A stretch of DNA of 64,000 nt from Odoribacter laneus YIT 12061. Its GTDB lineage: Bacteria; Bacteroidota; Bacteroidia; Bacteroidales; Marinifilaceae. The notes under the pieces are model-generated. The model was not told where the DNA came from. It worked only from the letters and a program-made list of their open reading frames with translations, and made no database searches. Location of the stretch: positions 2,156,827 through 2,220,826 of the forward strand of contig NZ_JH594596.1 of the NCBI RefSeq assembly GCF_000243215.1, read 5' to 3'. Shown piece by piece: positions 43,196-53,108 of the stretch (positions within the stretch are counted from its first letter, which is position 1; each line of letters starts with the position of its first letter). Position numbers and translations under genes: made by a program.

Positions 43196-43750
43196 ATGTA
43201 TTTACCGATTTATATATATGGACATCCGGTTTTAAGAAAAGTATCCGAAGATATTCCAACGGATTATCCGGGGCTGACTAAATTTTTAGAAGATATGTTT
43301 CAGACGATGGATGAGGCCGACGGAGTAGGACTTGCCGCTCCCCAAGTTGGCAAAAATATCCGGATATTTGTAGTAGATGGGAATGCTTTTGAAGAGATGG
43401 ACCCCAGTTGTAAAGGATTTCGTAAAGCTTTTATCAATGCCCATATCCTCGAACGCAGCGGTGACGAGATCAGCAGAAATGAAGGATGCCTGAGCATTCC
43501 GGGTATACACGAAGACGTAAAACGTAAAAATAAAATACGGATAGCCTATCGGGATGAAAACGGCGAACAGCAGGAAGAAGAATACGAAGGCATAAAAGCT
43601 TGGATCATCCAGCACGAATACGACCATTTGGACGGAATACTTTTTACCGACCATCTCTCAGCCCTGAAAAAAAGAATTTTAAAGAACAAACTGAATAATC
43701 TGAGCCTGGGAAAATTCAAAGCAGCTTACCGGGTAGTACTGCCGAAATAA
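43196..43750 (+). CDS. def: Peptide deformylase
   Basis: This 184-residue enzyme has all three family motifs: GVGLAAPQVG (motif I), EGCLSIPG (motif II, with the metal ligand Cys) and QHEYDHLDG (motif III, HExxH). It removes the formyl group from nascent protein N-termini. It starts 63 bases after ruvX, so it may belong to the same operon. The C-terminal tail is long and basic, as in Gram-negative type proteins of Bacteroidetes. Confidence 0.96.
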   Translation: MYLPIYIYGHPVLRKVSEDIPTDYPGLTKFLEDMFQTMDEADGVGLAAPQVGKNIRIFVVDGNAFEEMDPSCKGFRKAFINAHILERSGDEISRNEGCLSIPGIHEDVKRKNKIRIAYRDENGEQQEEEYEGIKAWIIQHEYDHLDGILFTDHLSALKKRILKNKLNNLSLGKFKAAYRVVLPK

Positions 43751-43909
43751 AAAGCCAGCCCCAAGGGCCGTAATCATTTCCCCCTTCAAATTTACTCCAT
43801 CTACATCCGGTTCTCAGTTATTTTTTGTAACTTGTATAACGGATTATTATAAAAAGATGGTGTAGTTAATTATTTTCATACTTATCCCTTTCTTCTTCCC
43901 CTATTTCTT

Positions 43910-45799
43910 TTGATGGCAGGAATAGGATGCGGGACTTATTTCTATTTACCGTTTTCTATTTTCTCTACCGGATTAGTTTCGACATTTCTGATTTCCTTTT
44001 TTAAATCATCAAAAAATTTCCTGAGCCTCCTTCTTTACATTTGTATTTTTTTAGGTGGCTGGACAAGCGCAAATCAGGATTTCCTACATCCGGATATCCG
44101 AGGCGAACACTATATGCAATGTGAATGCGGAGAAGTTCTAGGCAAAGGAAATTATCTTCTGAAAGCTTCCGGGCAACTTTTCTATCTCCATTATTCCGAC
44201 AGCACTACCTTTATTCCAGGTGATTCCCTCGCTTTTAGCTGCAAAATATATCCACTCCGGACTTTTAACACGGCAGGTGCTTTCCATTACCACCATTATC
44301 TGAAACAAAAAAATGTCCATTTCAGACTTATACCGTATAGTCCGATCAAGAAAAGCGGTCATTCCCACACCCTACTCACCTTCTTCCAACGCCTTCGCCA
44401 TAAAATGCTTCAAAAAATGAACAGATTAATCCCCGACCCTAACAACCGGGCTCTCCTGGAAGCTCTTTGCCTGGGTTATAAAAATGAGCTGGATGCTACC
44501 ACGAAATCCCTTTTTTCTTCTACCGGAACAATACATTTATTAGCAGTTTCCGGCCTGCATACAGGTGCTATTTACGTTCTACTTACTTTTATATTCAGGA
44601 TACTGGGAATCCATAAACCGATCAGCCGTTTGCTTCTTATACCGTTGTTGGGAGCTTATGCCTGCCTTACAGGACTTTCGCCTTCAGTATTGCGTTCCGC
44701 CATTCTCCTCTCATTCATGCTTATCGGAAAAGCTTTTCATAAAAACTATACTCCTCTCAATTCAGTAGCCGCTTCTGCCTTCCTTATTTTAATTATACAA
44801 CCCGGTAATCTTTACTCCGTCAGTTTTCAAATGTCTTATGCTGCCTATACCGGTATTTTAATTTTTTTCCCTCTTTTAAATCGTTTTACCCGGAAACTTC
44901 CTAAACTGTTTTCCCGTCTTTGTGCTTTGATCTGGTTATCTATTGCAGCCCAGCTAACCACCCTTCCCCTCTGTCTCTATTATTTCCATACCATCAGCCT
45001 CACCAGTTTTCTGATCAATATTATAGCTATTCCGCTAACCACACTTCTATTATATACCGCGCTCATTCTATTACTTTTACCTTTAACCCTGGGTTTAAAA
45101 CTTATCTTTTTAACAGACGGTCTCTGTACCTTCCTTTTCCTCAGTCTGCAACATTTTACAACAATAAATTGGCAATGGGAAAACTGCTATCCCACTCTCC
45201 TCCACCTCCTTTTGGCCTATTCTACCCTCTTCTCCTTTTTAGGATTCATTAAAAAAAGAGAAAAAAAAACATTTTATCTTGCCGGCCTGCCCCTCAGCCT
45301 TTGGTTAATTTATGCCTGCTCCTATAACTTACAGCTCCACAATAAGCGGGAAATAATGCTTTTCCATTGTTACGGTAAAAGTTGTATCCTTCTCAACTAC
45401 GATGGAAACTACAGTTTTCTCAAAAACGACCTCGACTCATCCGAATGGAAAGTTATACTTCCCTATATTGAGAAAAACCGTCTTTCCTCCTTTCCTGTTA
45501 ACGAAGGACTATTGACAGACAACCTCACTTATTTCCAAAACAGCTTATCTTCTCCGCATATGCAAATCCGGCTTATTGATGCCCGGTCCTCCCCGGATAC
45601 ACTTTCCGGAATTCTTCTTATTACAGGGAATGTCCCACCTCAGCAACTCTTACGGAATAAGAATTTTCCGATACAGGCTATTTATCTAGACGCCTCTAAC
45701 TCTCTTTTTTGCATACGGGAATGGGAAAAATATTGTGAAAGACGACAGATACCCCTTCACAAAACGACAGATACGGGTTGTATCTGCATCCCTTTATAA
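43910..45799 (+). CDS. ComEC/Rec2 family DNA-uptake channel protein
   Basis: This protein of about 629 residues has an N-terminal membrane hairpin, a soluble OB-like part (about 55-160), then the ComEC core with many membrane helices (SSTGTIHLLAVSGLHTGAIYVLL, GLSPSVLRSAILLS, SVSFQMSYAAYTGI). Short C-terminus; no metallo-beta-lactamase domain. The best start is TTG/ATG at 43910-43913; the frame stays open upstream to 43853 and reads YPFLLPLFLLMAGI, which fits the family start, but has no standard start codon. ComEC moves single-stranded DNA across the inner membrane in natural competence. Confidence 0.85.
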   Translation: MMAGIGCGTYFYLPFSIFSTGLVSTFLISFFKSSKNFLSLLLYICIFLGGWTSANQDFLHPDIRGEHYMQCECGEVLGKGNYLLKASGQLFYLHYSDSTTFIPGDSLAFSCKIYPLRTFNTAGAFHYHHYLKQKNVHFRLIPYSPIKKSGHSHTLLTFFQRLRHKMLQKMNRLIPDPNNRALLEALCLGYKNELDATTKSLFSSTGTIHLLAVSGLHTGAIYVLLTFIFRILGIHKPISRLLLIPLLGAYACLTGLSPSVLRSAILLSFMLIGKAFHKNYTPLNSVAASAFLILIIQPGNLYSVSFQMSYAAYTGILIFFPLLNRFTRKLPKLFSRLCALIWLSIAAQLTTLPLCLYYFHTISLTSFLINIIAIPLTTLLLYTALILLLLPLTLGLKLIFLTDGLCTFLFLSLQHFTTINWQWENCYPTLLHLLLAYSTLFSFLGFIKKREKKTFYLAGLPLSLWLIYACSYNLQLHNKREIMLFHCYGKSCILLNYDGNYSFLKNDLDSSEWKVILPYIEKNRLSSFPVNEGLLTDNLTYFQNSLSSPHMQIRLIDARSSPDTLSGILLITGNVPPQQLLRNKNFPIQAIYLDASNSLFCIREWEKYCERRQIPLHKTTDTGCICIPL

Positions 45800-45917
45800 T
45801 AAAAAACTTTCCTCCAGAAGGAGAAAAGCAAACATTAAATAGAAAATGTTTTCCAGGACGAATTGCAAAACATTAAAATAAATACCCGTTTATTGTAAGA
45901 TTCAATTGCTTTTAATT

Positions 45918-45925
45918 TAAATTTG
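45918..45925 (+). promoter_or_regulatory. -7 box for trkA
   Basis: TAAATTTG lies 30 bases before the ATG at 45956, with TTATTG about 21 bases upstream as a partial -33 element. Confidence 0.5.
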
Positions 45926-45955
45926 CAGTCTTAATCACACGGAAAAAACAGATCT

Positions 45956-47299
45956 ATGAATATTGTGATAGCAGGAGCCGGAGCTGTAGGAACACATCTT
46001 GCCAAGATGCTCAGCAGACAGGAGCATAACATTCTGCTTATCGACTCGGATCCGGCAAAAATCGAAAATTTGGAAAGTCAACTGGACATCATGTCCGTTG
46101 TCGGATCCTGTACGTCCATAGGAGCTCTTAAAGACGCACAGGTCGGGAAATGCGACCTTTATATAGCTGTCAATACGTCAGAAGACCAAAACATTAATTC
46201 CGCTATCCTCGCTAAAAAACTAGGTGCAAAACGTACAATCGCCCGTGTAAACAATAGCGAGTATCTGGAAAGCGAAAATGCCGAATACCTGAGATCTATC
46301 GGTATAGACACCCTTATCTATCCAGAAAGACTAGCAGCAGAAGAAATCGTCGCTTCTTTAAAACAAATTGGTTCCCGGCAATTACATGAATTTTCCGACG
46401 GCCGTTTGATACTTATCGGGATCAAATTATGGGATAACGCACTGATCCTGAACCATACTTTAGCAAAGATGGGAGAGGTATACGGAGCCGACGAATTTCG
46501 TCTGGTAGCCGTTAAACGCGACAACAGAACCATTATTCCCCGCGGAAATGATACATTAAAATACGGAGATCTTATTTTTGTCGTCACCAAACCCACTTTT
46601 GTCCACAATGTATTTGCCTTATGTGGGAAAGAACAATTTGAAATCAAAAATATTGTCATTGTCGGAGCTTCCCGTATCGGAATTAAGGCCGCTTCCTTAC
46701 TGGAAAAACACTACAATGTAAAGATTATCGAAAAAGACCGGGAAAAATGTATTCAGTTAGCAGACAGGCTCAAGTCTACGCTGATCATCAACGGAGACGG
46801 ACGGGATATGACTCTTTTACGGGAAGAAGGTATTAAAAACATCGATGCTTTTATCAGCGTAACCCATTCCTCAGAAACCAATATTCTTTCTTGTCTGTTG
46901 GCCAAAAAAATGGGCGTGAAAAAAAGTGTAGCAGAAGTAGAAAATATCGATTATATTGATCTGGCTGAAAATATCGGTATCGGTACCCTGATTAATACGA
47001 AGCTAATCGTAGCTTCGCATATTTATCGCTACACGATGAATGTAGACGTGAAACATTTGAAATTCCTTACTTTTTCAGAAGCAGAGGTATTCGAAATGGA
47101 AGCCGAAACCGGTTCTAAAATCACCAAACATCAATTAAAAGACATGAATTTTCCGGAAGGTGCTATTATAGGAGGAGTCATACGGGGAAGTGAAACAATT
47201 ATTGCGAAAGGAGACGTACAAATCCAAGCCGGAGATAATGTTGTTATTTTTGCCCTTCAATCAGCCATCAAAAAAGTCATAAAATATTTTCAAAGATGA
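45956..47299 (+). CDS. trkA: Trk potassium uptake regulatory protein TrkA
   Basis: This 447-residue protein has two RCK-N domains with nucleotide motifs GAGAVGTHLAKMLS (N-terminal) and VGASRIGIKAASLLE (about 233), each followed by an RCK-C domain. It binds NAD(H) or ATP and gates the TrkH channel. The gene overlaps trkH by 4 bases (ATGA), so the two are coupled. Confidence 0.96.
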   Translation: MNIVIAGAGAVGTHLAKMLSRQEHNILLIDSDPAKIENLESQLDIMSVVGSCTSIGALKDAQVGKCDLYIAVNTSEDQNINSAILAKKLGAKRTIARVNNSEYLESENAEYLRSIGIDTLIYPERLAAEEIVASLKQIGSRQLHEFSDGRLILIGIKLWDNALILNHTLAKMGEVYGADEFRLVAVKRDNRTIIPRGNDTLKYGDLIFVVTKPTFVHNVFALCGKEQFEIKNIVIVGASRIGIKAASLLEKHYNVKIIEKDREKCIQLADRLKSTLIINGDGRDMTLLREEGIKNIDAFISVTHSSETNILSCLLAKKMGVKKSVAEVENIDYIDLAENIGIGTLINTKLIVASHIYRYTMNVDVKHLKFLTFSEAEVFEMEAETGSKITKHQLKDMNFPEGAIIGGVIRGSETIIAKGDVQIQAGDNVVIFALQSAIKKVIKYFQR

Positions 47300-48744
47300 T
47301 AAATATCCGGTTTATCATAAACCTCCTCGGCAAATTAATGCTGATCGAAAGTGCCTGTTTTTTACTCTGTGTACTGATTTCCCTCCTTTACAGAGAAAAC
47401 GATACTCTCGCTTTTCTGTATTCCACATTAATTACCGGAGGAACAGGAGCAATTATGGCCTTCGGCATAAAAGCGAACGACAAGGTACTTGCTAAAAAAG
47501 ACGGTTATTTTACGGTTACTTTTATCTGGCTCTTTTTTTCTTTATTCGGTTGCCTTCCTTTTATTCTAGGGAATACAATACCTTCTTTTCCGGACGCCTT
47601 TTTTGAAACGATGTCCGGATTTACGACAACCGGTTCCTCCATATTAAACGATATAGAAGCTCTCCCTCATGCTTCCCTGTTCTGGCGGTCCATGACACAA
47701 TGGTTGGGAGGTTTGGGTATTGCCGTACTTTTCTTGGCGATATTACCCAGCTTAGGGATAGAAGGACGGGACCTTTATGTAGCAGAAGTCCCGGGACCTA
47801 CTCACAATAAAATGGCAGCTACTTTTTATTCTTCAGCCCGAAAACTCTGGCTGTTCTATCTTTTTTTCACGCTTTTGGAAGCCGTACTGCTCTCTATCGG
47901 AGGAATGGGTATCTTTGACGCGATCTGCCATTCCTTTACGACAATGGCAACCGGAGGATTTTCCACAAAACAGGATAGTATTGCTTATTGGAATTCCCCT
48001 TATATACAATATGTTATCATTGTCTTCATGTGTATTGCGGCTACGAATTTCGGCCTTTTTTACGCTGCCTTAAAAGGAGACGTAAAAAAACTCTTACTCG
48101 ATGAAGAATTCCGCTGGTATATGATCCTCATCCTTGGAGCAACAACGATTATAGCTACAGGTCTTTACTGGGCAAACTGGGGAGAAGAAGAAAAATGCAT
48201 CCGGGATGCCTTATTTCAAGTTGTCAGTATCATGACGACAACAGGATTTGCTACGGCCGATTACCTCTACTGGCCGACCTTATTAGGACTGATTCTCTTT
48301 ATACTGATGTTTATCGGTTCTTGTGCCAGTTCTACAGCCGGCGGAATTAAAGTAATCCGGGTCGTACTGCTTTTCAAAAATTCTTTTACAGAAATGAAAC
48401 GGATTATTCATCCGAATGCCGTTATTAATGTAAAATACAATGACAAAAGTGTACACCCCACGATTATGACGAGTGTGATGGGATTTTTTATATTGTTTAT
48501 AATTGTATTTAGCATCGGAAGTGTTATTATGGCCTTTTTTACGGAAGACATTGCTACAGCCTGTAGTGCCGTCATCACCAGTTTAAGTAATATCGGCCCC
48601 GGATTCGGAAGTCTCGGACCTATGGATAATTTTGCCCACCTCAGCGACGTTGCAAAGTTATTTTTAGCCGCTCTTATGCTAATCGGACGTTTGGAAGTAT
48701 TTACAGTACTCGTCCTGTTTACAAAAGCTTTCTGGAAAAAATAA
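47296..48744 (+). CDS. trkH: Trk potassium channel subunit TrkH
   Basis: This 482-residue membrane protein has four selectivity-filter-like repeats, including SGFTTTGSS, ATGGFSTK, TTTGFATAD and SNIGPGFGS, and the usual ten or so transmembrane helices. It imports K+ under control of TrkA. It is the second gene of a two-gene operon, convergent with Sua5 with only 10 bases between. Confidence 0.96.
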   Translation: MINIRFIINLLGKLMLIESACFLLCVLISLLYRENDTLAFLYSTLITGGTGAIMAFGIKANDKVLAKKDGYFTVTFIWLFFSLFGCLPFILGNTIPSFPDAFFETMSGFTTTGSSILNDIEALPHASLFWRSMTQWLGGLGIAVLFLAILPSLGIEGRDLYVAEVPGPTHNKMAATFYSSARKLWLFYLFFTLLEAVLLSIGGMGIFDAICHSFTTMATGGFSTKQDSIAYWNSPYIQYVIIVFMCIAATNFGLFYAALKGDVKKLLLDEEFRWYMILILGATTIIATGLYWANWGEEEKCIRDALFQVVSIMTTTGFATADYLYWPTLLGLILFILMFIGSCASSTAGGIKVIRVVLLFKNSFTEMKRIIHPNAVINVKYNDKSVHPTIMTSVMGFFILFIIVFSIGSVIMAFFTEDIATACSAVITSLSNIGPGFGSLGPMDNFAHLSDVAKLFLAALMLIGRLEVFTVLVLFTKAFWKK

Positions 48745-48754
48745 AGCGTTTTTT

Positions 48755-49360
48755 TTATAATTCACCGATCCCCTGCCGCAGTACCGAGATCTCATCTCCT
48801 GTGCAATCGACGACAGTAGAAGCGACATTTTGACCGAATCCACCGTCTATCACTAAATCCACCGACTTACAATACCGCTCATGAATTAATTCCGGATCTG
48901 TCATATATTCCACTATTTCATCATCATCGTGTATGGAAGTAGTGAGTAAAGGATGTCCCAACTCCTCCACAATCGCCCTGACAATATAATTATCCGGAAT
49001 TCTGACACCTATTGTTTTCCGCCTGTTCATCAAAACATTCGGTAACTTGGTCGTCGCATTCAAAATAAAAGTAAAAGGCCCAGGCAAATGCCTTTTCATG
49101 ATTTTAAAAACCTCATTACTGACTTTGGCATAGAGTGCAATTTCACTCAGATCCCGGCAAATCATCGAAAAATCTGCCTTTTCAGGTTTTACACCTTTTA
49201 AAGCGCATACCCGCTGAACTGCTTTTACCTGGTTTATAGCACATCCCATGGCATAAACCGTATCGGTCGGATAAATGATCACTCCACCTCGCTTCAGTAC
49301 AGCTGTAATTTTGAGGATATCCCTTTGATTGGGATTATCCTCAAATAATTTTATAAGCAT
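48755..49360 (-). CDS. L-threonylcarbamoyladenylate synthase (Sua5/YciO/YrdC family)
   Basis: This 201-residue protein has the YrdC fold with KRGGVIIYPTDTVYAMGC, KPEKADFSMICRDL, LPGPFTFILNAT and RRKTIGVRIPDN. YrdC members make threonylcarbamoyl-AMP for the t6A modification of tRNA; YciO-like paralogues with similar sequence are less certain. The start is compact and no Sua5 C-terminal domain is present. It lies 6 bases after the aldolase gene on the same strand. Confidence 0.85.
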   Translation of the reverse strand: MLIKLFEDNPNQRDILKITAVLKRGGVIIYPTDTVYAMGCAINQVKAVQRVCALKGVKPEKADFSMICRDLSEIALYAKVSNEVFKIMKRHLPGPFTFILNATTKLPNVLMNRRKTIGVRIPDNYIVRAIVEELGHPLLTTSIHDDDEIVEYMTDPELIHERYCKSVDLVIDGGFGQNVASTVVDCTGDEISVLRQGIGEL

Positions 49361-49366
49361 ATATTT

Positions 49367-50023
49367 TTATGAATTTACCTTGCGATAATCCTCTAAAAAT
49401 TTAGCCAAACCACTGTCTGTCAAGGGATGCTTTAAAAGTCCTTTAATGGCACTTAACGGACAAGTTGCGACATCCGCTCCGGCTTGTATACACTGGATAA
49501 TGTGCTGAGTAGAACGAATAGAAGCAGCCAAAACCTGGGTCTGGAAACCATAATAACGATACATATCGACTATTTTTTCGACTAGCTCGATTCCATCACT
49601 GGCAATATCATCCAACCGACCGACAAAAGGAGATACGTAGGTAGCTCCGGCCTTAGCAGCCAATAAAGCTTGGCCCGGAGAAAACACCAATGTACAATTT
49701 GTACGAATTCCGTTGTCCGTAAAATACTTAATAGCCCGGATACCATCCGCAATACAAGGCACTTTTACGACAATATTCGGATGCAAAGCAGCCAACTCAG
49801 TCCCCTCTTTGATCATCCCTTCGTAATCCGTAGAAATTACTTCAGCACTTACATCACCTTTTACAATCTCACAAATGGCGATATAATGTTTCCTGCAATT
49901 TTCTTCCCCTCTTATCCCTTCTTTAGCCATCAACGAAGGGTTCGTCGTTACTCCATCCAATACTCCAAGTTCGTTAGCCTCACGAATTTGATCCAAATTT
50001 GCCGTGTCGATAAAAAATTTCAT
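49367..50023 (-). CDS. Fructose-6-phosphate aldolase / transaldolase-like protein
   Basis: This 218-residue protein belongs to the small transaldolase (TalC/FSA) group: [31 protein letters not shown] opens it, the Schiff-base Lys is Lys87 in NIVVKVPC, and [17 protein letters not shown] follows. It either cleaves fructose 6-phosphate to dihydroxyacetone and glyceraldehyde 3-phosphate or works as transaldolase in the pentose phosphate pathway. It is cotranscribed with the Sua5-type gene (6-base gap). Confidence 0.93.
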   Translation of the reverse strand: MKFFIDTANLDQIREANELGVLDGVTTNPSLMAKEGIRGEENCRKHYIAICEIVKGDVSAEVISTDYEGMIKEGTELAALHPNIVVKVPCIADGIRAIKYFTDNGIRTNCTLVFSPGQALLAAKAGATYVSPFVGRLDDIASDGIELVEKIVDMYRYYGFQTQVLAASIRSTQHIIQCIQAGADVATCPLSAIKGLLKHPLTDSGLAKFLEDYRKVNS

Positions 50024-50136
50024 AATCTGGTTGAATTAATTAGTATCAAAATACATAAATCTATTGTCAGTAGCGAAGCAAAATTAGAATTTTATCGGCA
50101 ATAAAACTACTGGAAGAAAATAATTTATTTTGTTCG

Positions 50137-50517
50137 TTATTGCCGGTCCGGCAATATCTCAATCCAATATCCGTCCGGATCAGCAATAAAATACAACCCC
50201 ATCTCTTTGTTTTCATAACATATCCATCCCTTTTGGCGATGATACGCTCTCACTTCTTCATAATCTCCATCCACCCGCATACAAAGATGAAACTCACCTT
50301 CACCTAAATCATAAGGCTCTTTCCGATCTTTTAACCATGTCAGTTCTAAAGTAAAATCTGTTTTTCCATCTCCCAGATATACCAATACAAAAGATTTATC
50401 CTCTGCGACTTTACGCCTTACTTCCTTCAAACCTAAAGCCTCTGCATAAAACCGTATGCTTCTTTCTAAATCCATTACATTAAAATTATAATGGTCAAAT
50501 CTGCTCCTTATTTCCAT
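50137..50517 (-). CDS. VOC-superfamily (glyoxalase I-like) protein
   Basis: This 126-residue protein has two beta-alpha-beta-beta-beta halves. It opens RFDHYNFNVMDLERSIRFYAEALGLKEVRRKVAED and ends FIADPDGYWIEILPD, the standard VOC ending with the metal-binding Glu. Lactoylglutathione lyase or another small-molecule enzyme is possible; the metal ligands are His and Glu. It lies on the same strand as the aldolase and metallo-hydrolase genes but with gaps over 40 bases. Confidence 0.9.
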   Translation of the reverse strand: MEIRSRFDHYNFNVMDLERSIRFYAEALGLKEVRRKVAEDKSFVLVYLGDGKTDFTLELTWLKDRKEPYDLGEGEFHLCMRVDGDYEEVRAYHRQKGWICYENKEMGLYFIADPDGYWIEILPDRQ

Positions 50518-50562
50518 TTTTTTATATTTAAGTCCGTTTTAACTTTCTAGTAGCTTACAGGC

Positions 50563-51282
50563 TCAGAATTCCACATATTGTCCGGGATGGGTCCAGGCAA
50601 CAAACCGGCAACCTCTCTCTTCCGCATATTTCCGGAGAGCATTCGCCTTCCCGTACTTTTCCCAAAAATGCATGGGAGCAAACCAACGGGGATGAATCCG
50701 ATCAATAAACTGACAGGCACCACGCATATAATCTTTACCCAAGCGGGGATCCACAGGAAAAAGGGCCATATCTACCTGTTCCACTTCTCCCGCCAAGCAA
50801 TCCAATTCCCGCAAAAAATGATCTTCACTTTCACGGGATTCTTCCGCTGTCGATTCTTCCGCCCAATGCCAATTGTTCAAATCGCCCGCATGAAATATCC
50901 GCTTTTCTTCTCCCTCTATCAAAAAAGAAATCCCGATATCTGTTGATCCAAAAGCCTTTACCCTCAGAATTTCATCCTGCCAGGTTTCTAATTTCTTCAT
51001 AAAAACACGATGTTCCGGCAAGCTATCGGCAGGGAGCTGTATGTCTTCCGAAAAAATATAACGCAAATCCGGCCGCTGCCTTCTCCACTGAAGAATTACA
51101 GGATTAAAATGATCCGGATGAGCATGCGATACGAATACATATAAACGCCCCGGATAATGCATCAGCAATTCCGAGATAAATTTTTCATTTTCAGGATTCC
51201 CTGCTTTATAATAATCTATCACCGCAACAAAATCCGTCCCTTGAAGAATAAATCCGCTGTGATAAATGTAAATAAGTTTCAT
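50563..51282 (-). CDS. Metallo-beta-lactamase fold hydrolase
   Basis: This 239-residue protein has the HxHxDH motif in FVSHAHPDHFNP, an Asp/His in IFHAGDLNNW and FAPMHFW near the C-terminus, so zinc sites look complete. The family includes UlaG-like and RomA-like lactonases and phosphodiesterases. Substrate is unknown. Its start overlaps the end of the GNAT gene by 4 bases (ATGA), so these two are coupled. Confidence 0.88.
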   Translation of the reverse strand: MKLIYIYHSGFILQGTDFVAVIDYYKAGNPENEKFISELLMHYPGRLYVFVSHAHPDHFNPVILQWRRQRPDLRYIFSEDIQLPADSLPEHRVFMKKLETWQDEILRVKAFGSTDIGISFLIEGEEKRIFHAGDLNNWHWAEESTAEESRESEDHFLRELDCLAGEVEQVDMALFPVDPRLGKDYMRGACQFIDRIHPRWFAPMHFWEKYGKANALRKYAEERGCRFVAWTHPGQYVEF

Positions 51283-51548
51283 ACCTTACTCCATTTCATA
51301 TGTTTTTCGATATAAGAACGAATAAAAGGACAGCTGGCTACCACTTTCATCCGTTTGCCTTCAGCATAACGCAAAGCCGCTTTTGCCAAAGCGGAACCGA
51401 CTCCTTTTCCCCGAAGCTCTTCCGGAACAAAAGTAGCAATAAAATCCATTCCATCCGGAATTTTTTTATATTCTACATAAGCCAACTGCCCTTCTTTTAC
51501 GCATTCAAAACGATGCTCTTTTTCATTGTGTTTTACTTCAATTTCCAT
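51279..51548 (-). CDS. Small GNAT N-acetyltransferase (YidJ/GNAT_acetyltr type)
   Basis: This 89-residue protein is a short GNAT-fold domain with the acetyl-CoA loop RGKGVGSALAKAAL and a C-terminal CPFIRSYIEKH, which is typical of the small YjdJ/NATD1-like acetyltransferases. The acceptor is unknown. It overlaps the metallo-hydrolase gene by 4 bases and starts the two-gene operon. Confidence 0.9.
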   Translation of the reverse strand: MEIEVKHNEKEHRFECVKEGQLAYVEYKKIPDGMDFIATFVPEELRGKGVGSALAKAALRYAEGKRMKVVASCPFIRSYIEKHMKWSKV

Positions 51549-52122
51549 TTCTTTCCTATTTAATTTTCCTTATGTACGTAAATTTTCAGAAATAGATAAC
51601 GAAGCTAGAATCATAACTTCGTCAATCAAAAAGCAACCCTATAAACATCCCTCCCGGAAGAATGACCTCAAAAGATTTGAATTTTTTATTTATATATTCA
51701 GGTACAGGTTAAGGCAAACTCCCCCGGGATAGACCGTCATTCGAGAAAAATAAATAAGCAAAGGCCGGTATAAAATATAACGATAATGCCTTGCATTCAG
51801 CAAATTCTCTGGAAAATTTTAAAAATCCGTACCATCATTAAAAAAGGATATAAGCTAACCTCAAAAACACTATAAAACTGAATTACCTAAAACAATTTTT
51901 CCTTTTCCTGATTTTTCACTTTCTCTAACTCAGATAAAGTTCGTTTATAGACTGTCTTCCTGGGGGAAACATATAAAAATTTACATTTATTAGAATCCCA
52001 TAGCATATATTATTGATTCACAACAAAATAATTAATAAACATAATCTATTATTGGGAAACATTTAACCCAGCGATCCGTTTAAAATAGTAGCAAAACAAA
52101 TAAATTTTTAAATCAGAAAGCC
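51549..52122. other. AT-rich intergenic region without genes
   Basis: About 570 bases between divergent genes. A small hairpin ACGAAG..CTTCGT lies near 51600-51625. No frame or known regulatory RNA is recognised; promoters for both flanking genes should be here. Confidence 0.5.
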
Positions 52123-52539
52123 ATGAATAATTTGAGAAATGATGAAAACAGATTTCGGAGTGAAGAAGAAAATAGAATTCATTCCGACCGGGTGGAGAGA
52201 ATGGAAGACAATCTCAAAGACAATGTTACCGATTATGCAGACCGGCAGACCGACAAAGCCGAAAGAAAAATAGACAAGGCTGATAAAAAATTAGATAAGG
52301 CAGATAAAGCTTATAGCGAAGCCGCTGAAGAACGCATCAAAGGAAATTACAACACAGCAGAACGGAAAGAAGACAAAGCAGAGAAAAAAATAGATAAAGC
52401 AGAAAAGAAAATAGATAAAGCTCACGAAGCTAACCGGGAAGCCGATCGTTCCAATTGGAATACCGATGAGCACGACCGTACCCGCACTACCGGTATTTCC
52501 GATGATTATGATAGTCTCCACGGAAAAACCCAACATTAA
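52123..52539 (+). CDS. Highly charged repeat protein rich in Asp, Lys, Ala and Glu
   Basis: This 138-residue protein is very hydrophilic, with repeats of the form KADKKLDKADKAY and KAEKKIDKAEKKIDKAHEA (about residues 45-110) that should form one long helix or coiled coil. It has no signal peptide, Cys or membrane segment. Such proteins resemble stress-protecting or LEA-like polypeptides, but no family is certain. It stands alone with a terminator after it. Confidence 0.75.
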   Translation: MNNLRNDENRFRSEEENRIHSDRVERMEDNLKDNVTDYADRQTDKAERKIDKADKKLDKADKAYSEAAEERIKGNYNTAERKEDKAEKKIDKAEKKIDKAHEANREADRSNWNTDEHDRTRTTGISDDYDSLHGKTQH

Positions 52540-52575
52540 TTCTTTTTATTTCTTATAAAAAGCTTTAGTCATAAA

Positions 52576-52622
52576 AACAACCGTCTCTCTTATAACAGGG
52601 GGACGGTTTGTTGTCATTCTTT
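52576..52622 (+). terminator. Terminator after the charged repeat protein gene
   Basis: AACAACCGTC pairs with GACGGTTTGTT (one bulge) and is followed by GTCATTCTTTTTTTC. Confidence 0.6.
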
Positions 52623-53108
52623 TTTTCCCGACCTCTTCCGCTCTTATTACAAAAATGTATCTCTAGGAATTTGTATAAGAGAAAAAAAGATACCCTTCGT
52701 TCAAATTATTTTTCTTTCGGTTTTCAGTCATGTTTTGCTTTCGCTCGTTTTAAATCCAGTGGAATCGTCTACCATATAATAACACATTCGATTAATTTTC
52801 CGTAAAAATCACAGATTGCCAATAAAAAATAATCTTACTTCGGACTTTTATAGCTCAAATAAGGAAATTCGATTACTTTCTTTGGCTTGGCAGAGGGAAA
52901 GTTTTTGACAGAAAACAAGTATTTGTAATCGAAGTTTTCTGTTGGAATACTGGAATCAAAAAGCGAGACATTGCTTCGGATTGAGCTGTAGGGAAAACAT
53001 TATTTGAGCCGTAGAGAAAAACAAAACGATGCATCCGTTTTTATTTTTGTATAAATAATTTAGTCTGGAAAACTAAACATAATACGAACCTTTTAATAAA
53101 GTAACATT
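52623..53108. other. Intergenic region with repeats, upstream of a hydrolase gene
   Basis: No intact gene. TTGAGCTGTAGGGAAAAC and TTGAGCCGTAGAGAAAAAC form an imperfect direct repeat about 29 bases apart near 52981-53022, and AGCTCAAATAA (about 52850) is inverted relative to TTATTTGAGC. A -7 box TATTTTTG is at 53042-53049. Confidence 0.45.
53042..53049 (+). promoter_or_regulatory. -7 box for the hydrolase gene
   Basis: TATTTTTG fits TAnnTTTG and lies 59 bases before the ATG at 53109. Confidence 0.45.
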
